This document shows positions 24,370 to 32,638 of a stretch of DNA of 64,000 bases, piece by piece. This stretch comes from Saccharothrix sp. HUAS TT1 (GTDB lineage Bacteria > Actinomycetota > Actinomycetes > Mycobacteriales > Pseudonocardiaceae): NCBI RefSeq assembly GCF_040744945.1, contig NZ_CP160453.1, positions 3,658,001 to 3,722,000 of the forward strand. Reading direction: 5' to 3'. Every line of letters starts with the position of its first letter. Within the stretch, counting starts at the first letter, position 1. The notes beneath the pieces were generated by a model. That model saw only the letters and a list, made by a program, of their open reading frames with translations, was not told where the DNA came from and made no database searches. The position numbers and the translations under genes are program-made.

Positions 24370-25142
24370 TAGCCCTCCCCTCCGCCGCTCACGCCGCCGC
24401 GACCACCGAGCGAGCGGGAGACGTCGTCGTCCTGGTCCTTGTAAGCGCGGGCCGAGCGGCCGGCGGACGTGGCCAGCGCGTCCGTGTTGTGCGCGACCGC
24501 CTTGACCTGCTTGCGCAGCGCCGCGCCGAAGTTGTCCAGCGCGTCGGCGAACCCGGACTGCTTGCCGATCCGGCCGAAGCTGTCCTCGGCGACCTCCCGC
24601 ACCTCGCGGACGTGCCGCCGGCCGATCGCGGTGAGGTCGTCGGCCGAGCCCGCCGTGCGCCGGGCGTAGTCGCGCAGCACGCCCACGTCGACCGAGAACC
24701 CGCCCCCACCCCGCGAACCGCCGCCCCTCGAACCGCCACCGCCACCTCCGCCTCCGGAGCCGCCACCCCCGCGCTTCATCCGCTCGACGCCCCGACGCGC
24801 CTCGTCCAGGTGACGCTTGTAAGCGCCGTTCGTGTAAGTGCTCCACGGCGTCCAGGACCGCCCGTCCCCGGAGATCTTGTACGCCGCACGGGCGTTCTCC
24901 TGCGGGTCGAACAGCTCCCGGTTGGACTCCAGCCCGAACTCGCGCCGCCGCGCCGGCCCCATCGAGCCCAGCATGTTGATCTGCCAGAGCCCGTAGGAGT
25001 TGTCCGGCGGGTTGGGGTTGTGCGCGCGGGGATCGCCGCCGGACTCGGCCAGCGCGACCGCGACCGCGATCGTCAGGTCCTCGCCCCGGAACCCCGCGTC
25101 GTGCGCGTGCCGGGCGATCCGCTCCGGGCTCAACTCGCTCAT
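24369..25142 (-). CDS. lytic transglycosylase fused to C-terminal ESX-like domain
   Basis: A 257-residue protein. Residues 1-120 are a lysozyme-like transglycosylase (SLT) domain: catalytic-type Glu33 in ALAESGGD, then NPNPPDNSYGLWQINM, the usual SYGLxQI core. A Gly-rich hinge (about 125-148) links to a helical C-terminal domain (149-245) that ends AYKDQDDD, matching the YxxxD/E Type VII signal (Tyr234-Asp238). No signal peptide. It cleaves glycan strands, while the CHAP protein encoded next cleaves peptides, so together they could open the wall. ATG start; first gene of the operon LT - CHAP - YbaB - YbaB. Confidence 0.85.
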   Translation of the reverse strand: MSELSPERIARHAHDAGFRGEDLTIAVAVALAESGGDPRAHNPNPPDNSYGLWQINMLGSMGPARRREFGLESNRELFDPQENARAAYKISGDGRSWTPWSTYTNGAYKRHLDEARRGVERMKRGGGGSGGGGGGGGSRGGGSRGGGGFSVDVGVLRDYARRTAGSADDLTAIGRRHVREVREVAEDSFGRIGKQSGFADALDNFGAALRKQVKAVAHNTDALATSAGRSARAYKDQDDDVSRSLGGRGGVSGGGEG

Positions 25143-25233
25143 GCCGCACACCCTGCACCGGCAGTGACCAGCAGCGGAACCGCCGTTGCACGCTCGGACA
25201 GCGGCTGTGCACGCGCGAGCTACAGTCGAACGC

Positions 25234-26580
25234 GTGAACGAGGGGATGTTCGACGACGGCCTGTTCGGCGTCGACCCGGAGGAGAAGGCGGCGCGCATCG
25301 CCGCCAACGCGCCGCTGGCCGTGCGGATGCGCCCGCGCACCCTGGACGAGGTGGTCGGGCAGGACCACCTGCTCGGGCCGGGCGCGCCGCTGCGCAGGCT
25401 GGTCGAGGGCTCGTCGCCCGCCTCGGTCATGCTCTACGGCCCGCCGGGCACCGGCAAGACGACGCTGGCCACGCTCGTGTCGCAGGCCACCGGCAGGCGG
25501 TTCGCCGCCCTGTCGGCGCTGTCGGCGGGCGTGAAGGAGGTGCGCGCGGTCATCGAGGAGGCGCGCCGCCGGCTGGTCCGCTCCGGCGAGTCGACCGTGC
25601 TGTTCATCGACGAGGTGCACCGGTTCTCCAAGACCCAGCAGGACGCCCTGCTCGGCGCGGTGGAGGACCGGATCGTGCTGCTGGTCGCGGCGACCACGGA
25701 GAACCCGTTCTTCTCCGTCGTCTCGCCGCTGCTGTCCCGGTCGCTGGTGCTCCAGCTGCGCCCGTTGACCGACGACGCGGTGCGCGCGCTGGTCCGGCGC
25801 GCGGTCTCCGACGAGCGCGGCCTCGGCGGTTCGATCACGGTCGAGCCGGACGCCGAGGACCACCTGGTCCGGCTGGCGGGCGGTGACGCCCGGCGAGCGT
25901 TGACCGCGCTGGAGGCGGCGGCGGACGCGGTCGGCGAGGGCGGCGCGCTCGACCTGGCGACGTTGGAGGCGACGGTCGACAAGGCGGCCGTGCGCTACGA
26001 CCGGCAGGGCGACCAGCACTACGACGTGACCAGCGCGTTCATCAAGTCGATCCGCGGCTCGGACGTCGACGCCGCGCTGCACTACCTGGCCCGGATGATC
26101 GAGGCGGGCGAGGACCCGAGGTTCATCGCCAGGCGGCTGGTGATCCACGCCAGCGAGGACGTGGGCATGGCCGACCCGACCGCGCTGCAGACGTGCGTGG
26201 CCGCGGCGCAGGCCGTGCAGCTCATCGGGCTGCCCGAGTGCGCGCTGAACCTGGCCCAGGCCACCGTCCACCTGGCCACCGCGCCCAAGTCGAACGCCGT
26301 GACGACCGCGATCGGCGCGGCCATGGCGGACGTGCGCAAGGGCGCGATCGGCGCGGTGCCCGCGCACCTGCGCGACGGGCACTACGCGGGCGCGGCCAAG
26401 CTCGGCAACGCCCAGGGCTACCGCTACCCGCACGACGTGCCGGAGGGCGTGCTGACCCAGCAGTACCCGCCGGACGACCTGGTCGGCCGCGACTACTACG
26501 AGCCGACCGGCCGGGGCGCGGAGCGGGTGCTCGCCGACCGCGTGCCCAAGCTGCGCCGGGTCGTCCGGGGCCAGGAGTAA
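25234..26580 (+). CDS. rarA: replication-associated recombination protein A (AAA+ ATPase)
   Basis: A 448-residue AAA+ ATPase of the RarA/MgsA/WRNIP1 family, which acts at stalled replication forks. Residues 25-45 contain [19 protein letters not shown], Walker A is GPPGTGKTT (near residue 74), Walker B is [19 protein letters not shown], sensor 1 is AATTENP, and the C-terminal tetramerisation region has SFIKSIRG-like [14 protein letters not shown] and [21 protein letters not shown], all family hallmarks. GTG at 25234 is chosen; TACAGT seven bases upstream could be a -10 element giving a leaderless transcript. It starts 91 bp from, and divergent to, the LT gene. Confidence 0.95.
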   Translation: MNEGMFDDGLFGVDPEEKAARIAANAPLAVRMRPRTLDEVVGQDHLLGPGAPLRRLVEGSSPASVMLYGPPGTGKTTLATLVSQATGRRFAALSALSAGVKEVRAVIEEARRRLVRSGESTVLFIDEVHRFSKTQQDALLGAVEDRIVLLVAATTENPFFSVVSPLLSRSLVLQLRPLTDDAVRALVRRAVSDERGLGGSITVEPDAEDHLVRLAGGDARRALTALEAAADAVGEGGALDLATLEATVDKAAVRYDRQGDQHYDVTSAFIKSIRGSDVDAALHYLARMIEAGEDPRFIARRLVIHASEDVGMADPTALQTCVAAAQAVQLIGLPECALNLAQATVHLATAPKSNAVTTAIGAAMADVRKGAIGAVPAHLRDGHYAGAAKLGNAQGYRYPHDVPEGVLTQQYPPDDLVGRDYYEPTGRGAERVLADRVPKLRRVVRGQE

Positions 26581-26614
26581 TTCCATTTCCGATCCGCGCG
26601 CGTTCTGACACGGT

Positions 26615-27349
26615 GTGGCCGTGACGGACGCACCGCTGAACGGCCACGCCCTGCTCGACTTCAACTCGCCGCTGTCCGACGCCAAGGCGTACGACCTGAT
26701 CGGCGGTCTGCACCTGAGGCCGGGGGAGCGGGTCGTCGACTACGGCTGCGGCTGGGCGGAACTGCTGCTGCGCGCGGTCGAGCACGAGCCGAACGCGCGG
26801 GGGCTCGGCGTCGACAGCGACGACTACGCCATCAACCGGGGCCGGGCGAACGTCGAGGCCCGGGGTCTGTCGTCGCGCGTCGAGCTGCACCTGGCGGACG
26901 TCACCACCTGGGAGACCGCGCCCGCGGACGTGGCCGTGTCGATGGGCGCGTCGCACGCGTGGGGCGGCACGAAGGGCACCCTGGAGGCCATGCACGCCCG
27001 CATCCGCCCCGGCGGCACCCTCCTGCTGGGCGACGGCTTCTGGGAACGCCCGCCGAGCCCGAAGGGGATCGAGGTCTTCGGCGCGGACGAGTTCGGCGCC
27101 CTGCCCGACCTGGTCGACCTGGCCATGGCCTGCGGCTACCGCCTGCTCTCCCTCGCCACCGCCACCCTGGACGAGTGGGACAGCTTCGAATCCCGCTGGT
27201 GCGCCTCCCGCGAGCGCTGGCTGCTCGCCAACCCGGACCACCCGCAGGCCGCCGACGTCCGCGCGATCGTCGACGACCACCGCGACGGCTGGCTCAAGGG
27301 CTACCGGACCGAGTTCGGCTTCGCCTACCTGACCCTGGCCCGCCCCTGA
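26615..27349 (+). CDS. class I SAM-dependent methyltransferase
   Basis: A 244-residue methyltransferase. Motif I is VVDYGCGWAELLL, motif II contains GLGVDSDDYAI, and a later HLADVTTW provides the adenine-contacting Asp; LEAMHARIRPGGTLLLGDGFWE is the post-motif region. There is no DNA-target motif such as NPPY or DPPY, so it is a small-molecule (UbiE/Cfa-like) enzyme rather than a DNA modification enzyme. Two GTG starts (26615 and 26621) are possible. It follows rarA by 34 bp and its end overlaps the convergent mcrC by 25 bp. Confidence 0.85.
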   Translation: MAVTDAPLNGHALLDFNSPLSDAKAYDLIGGLHLRPGERVVDYGCGWAELLLRAVEHEPNARGLGVDSDDYAINRGRANVEARGLSSRVELHLADVTTWETAPADVAVSMGASHAWGGTKGTLEAMHARIRPGGTLLLGDGFWERPPSPKGIEVFGADEFGALPDLVDLAMACGYRLLSLATATLDEWDSFESRWCASRERWLLANPDHPQAADVRAIVDDHRDGWLKGYRTEFGFAYLTLARP

Positions 27350-28563
27350 CCCTCCGGCCGCCTCGTCCGGCCGGGGATACCGGACGAGGCGGCCAGAGCC
27401 CGCGCCTCGTCCGCCACGGCCTCGACGCTCGCCGTGATGTCCTCCGGCGTCCCGCGGAGGTCGACGCCGACGACCGAGATGGTCGTCCGGCCGTCCACGA
27501 TGCGGTGCCGGGTGACGCCGCCGTCGGTGGCGTGCACGAGCAGGCCGTGCTCGACGTGCCAGGCCGTGCAGTAGGCGTGCACCTGGTAGAGGTCCGCGTT
27601 GCGGGCGCCGCCGGCGAGCTTCTTGTACTTCACGTCGGCGACCAGCAGCGGCACGCCGTCGCGCAGCCACAGCACGTCGGGCTGCAACCCGATCAGGCCC
27701 TCCTGGTCGAGCGTGACCCGCTTCGTCGCGCCCGCCCCGCGCACGTCACCGTCGAGCAGGTCGCGCAACGACCGCCGGACGAACCGCTCGAACAGGTCGT
27801 TCATGTCGACCAGCACGCCGTGGGCGGCGGACGGTCCCGCGCGGTGGGTCACGGCGGCGCCCTGGAGCACCAGCCGGGCCAGTTCGACCGCGCCCCGGTA
27901 GTGCGCGTTGAGCGGGTGCCAGTCCACCGCGGGCGGGTCGGACCACCGCGGGCGCGGCAGCGACTCGACGTGCTCGCCGAACCGGGCCAGCGCCCTGCTC
28001 ACCCGCCGCCGCGCCGCGAGGTCCAGGGCGCCGCCGCGGACCAGCCGCAGCGCGGTGGCGATCACCCGGTTCTCGGCGATGTCCTCGGTGTAGTCGTCGT
28101 AGCCGACCTCGGCGGGCAGCAGCCTCCCCTGGTGGCGGCGGACCTGGTCCTCCACCCGCCACCGACCCCGGACCACGGCCAGCGCCTCGTCCCGTCGCCG
28201 GTAGCCCTGGAGCACTCCGCGCCGGGTCGCCCGGAGGGCGGATTCCGCCAGCAGGTGCGCCATGGCGGCCACCGGGTGGGCGTCGGTCGACGTGGCGACC
28301 AGTTCCTCCCGCCACGCGAGCCGGTCCGTCGCGTGGGACAGCAGGTGGAGCAGGTTGCGCAGCTCCACCTTGGGCCGGATGTGCACGTGGTGCCCGCCGA
28401 CGCGGAGGAAACCGACGTGGTGCCCCGGCGTCAGCCACCACCGCTCGCCGCCGAGGTGGTCGGCGCTCAGCGACGGCACCGCGGCGCGCAACGCCCGGAC
28501 GTCGTCGCGGCTCCAGCCGTCGACCTCCGCCCGCTCGTACTCCCGCAGCTCAACGGACGGCAC
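27325..28563 (-). CDS. McrC-family nuclease subunit of a Type IV restriction system
   Basis: A 412-residue McrC-like protein. The N-terminal half has the McrC beta-rich region (GFLRVGGHHVHIRPKVELRNLLHLL), the middle has DDYTEDIAENRVIATAL, and the C-terminal half has a PD-(D/E)XK nuclease core: LQPDVLW and, downstream, LLVADVKYKKL (Asp...Asp-Xaa-Lys). It supplies DNA cleavage to the McrB motor, restricting modified foreign DNA. The start overlaps mcrB by 14 bp. The final tail (RTRRPEGQGRARVR) overlaps the convergent methyltransferase gene. Confidence 0.9.
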   Translation of the reverse strand: MPSVELREYERAEVDGWSRDDVRALRAAVPSLSADHLGGERWWLTPGHHVGFLRVGGHHVHIRPKVELRNLLHLLSHATDRLAWREELVATSTDAHPVAAMAHLLAESALRATRRGVLQGYRRRDEALAVVRGRWRVEDQVRRHQGRLLPAEVGYDDYTEDIAENRVIATALRLVRGGALDLAARRRVSRALARFGEHVESLPRPRWSDPPAVDWHPLNAHYRGAVELARLVLQGAAVTHRAGPSAAHGVLVDMNDLFERFVRRSLRDLLDGDVRGAGATKRVTLDQEGLIGLQPDVLWLRDGVPLLVADVKYKKLAGGARNADLYQVHAYCTAWHVEHGLLVHATDGGVTRHRIVDGRTTISVVGVDLRGTPEDITASVEAVADEARALAASSGIPGRTRRPEGQGRARVR

Positions 28564-30832
28564 GGAGGGCGTCCAGCTCGTACTCCCTCAGCTCGTGCTC
28601 GTCCAGCACCTCGCCGAGGTAGGGCAGCACGCTGTGGGCCCAGATCCGCGCCACCCACCTCGCGTCGAGGTCGGCGCGCAGGAAGAAGCTGGGTCCGATG
28701 GGCCGGCCGTGCGCCGCGAGCCCGCGGTTGGCCCGGTCCACCACGTCCGCCACCCAGGCCATCCCGGGGTGGTTCCGGCCCAGCCACGTGCGCAGCAGCC
28801 CGTCGACGGGCTCGCTCAGCGGGGACAGCTCCACGAAGTAGAAGCGCCTGCGCAGGGCCGCGTCCACCAGCGCGATCGACCGGTCGGCGGTGTTCATGGT
28901 CGCGATGATCCGCATGTTCTCCGGCAGCCCGAAACCGTCGTTCGAGTACTGGAGCCGCATCGGCGAGTCCCGGTACTCCAGCAGGTAGTACAGCTCACCG
29001 AACACCTTCGCGACGTTGCCCCGGTTCAACTCATCGACCACCAGGACGTGCGTGCTGTCGGAGTGCTTGCGCGCGTGATCGGCGATGTGCTTGAGCGGCC
29101 CGTCGCGCAGCACGAAACCGGTGCCGTCGGGGTTGGGGCGGAACCCCTCCACGAAGTCCTCGTAGCTGTAGGACGGGTGGAACTGCACCATCTCGACCAC
29201 GCCGTCGTCCCCGGCGACGTGCCTGGCCAGCTCCCTGGCCAGGTAGGTCTTCCCGGTGCCGGGCGGACCGTGCAGCACGAGCTGCTTCTTGTCCGCCCAC
29301 AGCAGTTCGACCTCGGCGAGGAAGTCCTCGGGCAGGTGCAGCGACTCGGCCAGCGACGCGGTCGTGCGCCGGGCGACCGCCACCAGCGCACCGCGCCACC
29401 TGGCGAACTCGGCCGCCCACTCGGCCGGCCACGCCTCGGGCGGATCGCCCTTGACGATCCGCCACACCAGGGTCTGGGCGTCCAACCGGTCCCGGAGCCT
29501 GAGGTCCTGGAGGGCGGCCTGCTCGACGAAGTCGTCCAGCCACTCCAGCACCCGCTCGTAGGTGGCCGACTGGCCGTCGCTCTCGTTCGGGAACGTCGCG
29601 CCGGTCAGGTCGAACGCCTTGCCGAAGGCGGTGGAGGCGTAAGGGGGGAACAGGGCGGGGTCGGAGCCCAGCAGCAGCGCCGCGGCGATCGACAACCCGG
29701 TGCCCGCCCGGTTCACCGCGGTCTGCGGCGCCAGTTCCACGAAGCCCTCGATCCGGTCGCCGAGCTCGCGTCCCTCGTCCCACAACACCGCCAACGCCCG
29801 CGCCGCGTCCTCGGGGCGCCGGTCCACCCAGTCGAGGAACGGGGAGCGCGACATGTGGTGCACGAGGTTGGCCCTGTGGTTGAACGCCCTGCGCAGCGCT
29901 CGTGGCCAGTCCGGGGCTCCCTGCTGGAGGTGGTCGCGCGCCTGCGCCATCAGCTCGGCGGCGGCGACCTTGTCGGCGCGTTCGAGGCCGTCGAGGTCCA
30001 CCGCGTCGGCGAGCCGCTTCGCCCACCGCACCCACTGGCTCCACGCCGTGCCGCCACCGCGCCAGTGCGGCCGGACCCGCTCGTCGTAGAAGTCGAAGTC
30101 GGGGCCGAACCGGGCGGTCAGCCCGCGGCGGATCTGCTGGAGCTGCTGGTCGACGTCGTCCGTCGGCTCGGTGACCAGCCCGGCCCAGGTCTTGGTGATC
30201 AGCTGCTTGTGCTCGCGCGAGACGATCGCCTCGAACGTCTTCGGGTGGAACAGGTGCAGCAGCGCGTGCCGCTGGGCGTGCGCGCCGACGGGGCGCCGGT
30301 CGGCGACCAGCTCCTTGAACCGCCAGGGGTTCTCCACCGCGTGCCACCGCGGGTCCGGCTCCAGCTTGGTGATCTCGATCCCGACGTTGATCAGGCAGCT
30401 GAGCTGCGCGTCGCGGCGGGTCAGGTAGAAGGTGCCCGGGTTGAGGAAGCCCCGGTCCAGCGCGCTGTCGACCACGGCGGGCAGCGGGGTGGCGCCGTCG
30501 CCCGCCCACTGCCGGACGGCGCCGATCAGCTCGCGCTTGCGGGCGCCGCCGGTGGTCATCACCACCAGCAGGTGCAGGGTGAGGACCTCGGCCATCAGCC
30601 GGATCGGACCGGCGCCGGCCCCGGCGAGCTGGTCGGCCAGCTTGGCCGTGAACGAGCGCTTGCCGAGGTCGGGGCGGTCCACGAACCGCTCCCGCAGGAC
30701 GTCGAAGTTCTCCCTGGTCCACACCGCCTCGGCCGGCAGGAAGGCCGATGTGCCGTGGAGCAGCGCTTTCCGGAAGAGGTCCACGGCGTCGTAGATCTCG
30801 CGATCGGCTGTCCTGCGCCTGCCGACGACCAT
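28550..30832 (-). CDS. McrB-family AAA+ GTPase with unusual N-terminal region
   Basis: A 760-residue McrB-like motor. The C-terminal third has Walker A GPPGTGKT (about residue 520), FHPSYSYEDFVEGFRP, Walker B LVVDELNRGN and the McrB signature MNTADRSIALVDAALRRRF (about 645). The first about 480 residues are not the usual McrB DNA-binding domain; they resemble the long alpha-helical regions of AAA proteins with text such as NPGTFYLTRRDAQ and HPKTFEAIVSREHK, and probably recognise the target. It moves on DNA and activates McrC, encoded next with a 14-bp overlap. ATG start; no ribosome binding site obvious. Confidence 0.9.
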   Translation of the reverse strand: MVVGRRRTADREIYDAVDLFRKALLHGTSAFLPAEAVWTRENFDVLRERFVDRPDLGKRSFTAKLADQLAGAGAGPIRLMAEVLTLHLLVVMTTGGARKRELIGAVRQWAGDGATPLPAVVDSALDRGFLNPGTFYLTRRDAQLSCLINVGIEITKLEPDPRWHAVENPWRFKELVADRRPVGAHAQRHALLHLFHPKTFEAIVSREHKQLITKTWAGLVTEPTDDVDQQLQQIRRGLTARFGPDFDFYDERVRPHWRGGGTAWSQWVRWAKRLADAVDLDGLERADKVAAAELMAQARDHLQQGAPDWPRALRRAFNHRANLVHHMSRSPFLDWVDRRPEDAARALAVLWDEGRELGDRIEGFVELAPQTAVNRAGTGLSIAAALLLGSDPALFPPYASTAFGKAFDLTGATFPNESDGQSATYERVLEWLDDFVEQAALQDLRLRDRLDAQTLVWRIVKGDPPEAWPAEWAAEFARWRGALVAVARRTTASLAESLHLPEDFLAEVELLWADKKQLVLHGPPGTGKTYLARELARHVAGDDGVVEMVQFHPSYSYEDFVEGFRPNPDGTGFVLRDGPLKHIADHARKHSDSTHVLVVDELNRGNVAKVFGELYYLLEYRDSPMRLQYSNDGFGLPENMRIIATMNTADRSIALVDAALRRRFYFVELSPLSEPVDGLLRTWLGRNHPGMAWVADVVDRANRGLAAHGRPIGPSFFLRADLDARWVARIWAHSVLPYLGEVLDEHELREYELDALRAVR

Positions 30833-30892
30833 GCTTCAGCGACCTCCCGCGCTCGACATCACCACGGGGAATCGCCGTCGTCCCGGAAAGGG

Positions 30893-32638
30893 TTACCAGC
30901 CGTCGGTCGGCAGGATCGGCGTGGCGGTGTGCAGGGGGTTGGGCAGGGTGCCCGTCGTCGGCACCGGGGGGCGGGTGGTCAGGTCGCGGTAGCCCGAGGT
31001 GATCCGGTAGCTGTTCAGCGGGTAGCGCAGCAGGTCGGGGGTGGTCAGGGAGCCCTCGTCCATCCGGGCCGCCAGGGCGGGGAAGCGGTTGCGGTAGGCG
31101 TCGACCTCGCCGCGCACCAGGCCCCAGAAGCGGTCCTGGTCGAGGGGCAGCAGGGCCGACAGCGGGCGGAAGACGCCGACGAGCAGGGCGTCCACCACGT
31201 ACTGCCGCAGCACGCGCCACGGTTTGCGCGGCAGCACGCGGTCGTGGTCGTCCGGTTCCGGGCCGCGCGCCGGGACGTGGTCCACCGACACGTTCACGTC
31301 GTCCACCAGGTCGAGCAGGGCGACGCGGGTCGGCACGCCGTCCGCGCCCGTGATCACCACGACGTTCTCCCCGTGCGGGTTGAACGTGATGCCGTACGTG
31401 TACAGCACGTGCAGCAACGGCCGGAAGAGGACCCGCAGCAGCGCCGCGAACCACGCCGCCGGGTCGGTCGACCCGATGTACTCCGCCACCAGCGGCCGGC
31501 CGGCGCGGTCCACGTGCAGCAGCGCCGCCAACGACCAGGAGCGCTCACCGGCCTTCAGCACCACCGGCTCGCGCCAGATGCACCCCATGGTCTCCAGCCA
31601 CTGGTACGGCACCTCGCCGGCCCGCGACAGCTGCGGGTGCCGGACGGTCACCGAAGCGACCTCGCCCAGCAGCTGCGTCCCCCACCCGCCGATGAGCTCG
31701 TCCGACCGCCACAGCCCCGCCAGCCACTGCGTCACGACCGGCGCGGCGACGGTGCAGTGCGGCGGGATGCCCCGGTACACCGACGTGTTCAGCACCCGCA
31801 GCGGCAGCTTCACCTGGTACCGCCGCGAGGAGTCCACGTTGGACATGGTGCGGATCGCCTGGGTCGGCAGGTACCAGTCCGGCCCCTCGCCCAGCTCCAC
31901 GATCCGACCGGTGGCCAGCTCCGGCGCCCACAGGGTGCGCACCACGTGGTCCAGCTGCCAGGGGTGCACCGGCAGCCACACGTAGGCTTCCGGGTCGGCC
32001 CCGGCCTCCTGCAACGCCTCGGTGAACCGCTCGACCACCTCCGGGCCCAGCTCGTGCGACCGCACCGACGACTCGGACAGCGACGACGTGCCCCGGAACT
32101 CCGCCAACCCCCGGTGCACGGCCAGCCACGGCAGCCGCACGGGCGTGCGCGCCTCCGGGGCGTGCCGCGCCAGGTCGTCCGCCGAGAACCCGACCCGCCC
32201 CTTGTTCGCGATCAGCCACGGGTGCCCGGTCAGGTGCCCGTCCAGCTCGGCCTGCGGCAACGCCGCCAGCTCCACCGCCGGTCGCGCGGTCGACGCCAGC
32301 GCCACGTCGGCGGCCAGGGTGGCGGTCACCTCGGCCAGGAAGCCCGCCGTGGTGGCCGGGTCGATCCGCAGGAACCGGAACGCGTCCACCACGAACCGCT
32401 GCACGTCGTCGCACGGCTCGACCACGTCGTCACCGAGGACGCCCGCCGCCGCCCGGCGCACCGACCCCGGCTCCACCGCCCACCCGCCGAACGCCGTCCG
32501 CGTCGCCGAGAACGCGTACACGGCGTCGTCGAACCGCAGCTCGTAACCGCCGGTCGGGGTGAGCAGCCCCTCGAAGCACAGTTCGCCGATCGCCTTGGCC
32601 AGCAACGCCGCCGAGCACTCGCGCCACAGGTCAGTCAC
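30893..32638 (-). CDS. IucA/IucC-family NIS siderophore synthetase (second of two)
   Basis: A 581-residue ATP-dependent amide/ester-forming enzyme of the NRPS-independent siderophore class. It shows HPWLIANKGRVGFSADDL, the VHPWQLDHV region, SSLRT-equivalent AIRTMSNVDSSRRYQVKLPL and the NPHGENVV motif of the nucleotide/carboxylate site. It condenses a hydroxylated, acylated diamine with a carboxylate such as citrate or succinate. This position (last in the operon) corresponds to RhbF in rhizobactin 1021, or to DesD if the product is a desferrioxamine. The GTG start overlaps the hydroxylase end by 8 bp. Confidence 0.92.
   Translation of the reverse strand: MTDLWRECSAALLAKAIGELCFEGLLTPTGGYELRFDDAVYAFSATRTAFGGWAVEPGSVRRAAAGVLGDDVVEPCDDVQRFVVDAFRFLRIDPATTAGFLAEVTATLAADVALASTARPAVELAALPQAELDGHLTGHPWLIANKGRVGFSADDLARHAPEARTPVRLPWLAVHRGLAEFRGTSSLSESSVRSHELGPEVVERFTEALQEAGADPEAYVWLPVHPWQLDHVVRTLWAPELATGRIVELGEGPDWYLPTQAIRTMSNVDSSRRYQVKLPLRVLNTSVYRGIPPHCTVAAPVVTQWLAGLWRSDELIGGWGTQLLGEVASVTVRHPQLSRAGEVPYQWLETMGCIWREPVVLKAGERSWSLAALLHVDRAGRPLVAEYIGSTDPAAWFAALLRVLFRPLLHVLYTYGITFNPHGENVVVITGADGVPTRVALLDLVDDVNVSVDHVPARGPEPDDHDRVLPRKPWRVLRQYVVDALLVGVFRPLSALLPLDQDRFWGLVRGEVDAYRNRFPALAARMDEGSLTTPDLLRYPLNSYRITSGYRDLTTRPPVPTTGTLPNPLHTATPILPTDGW

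Noticed and set aside
18069..25142. Polymorphic toxin locus with immunity gene
   Set aside because: Hydrolase domains are fused to ESX-type helices, but the small partners look YbaB-like rather than immunity proteins; kept only as a hypothesis in the findings.
26615..27349. DNA methyltransferase partner for McrBC
   Set aside because: No NPPY/DPPY or PCQ-type motif; it resembles small-molecule methyltransferases.
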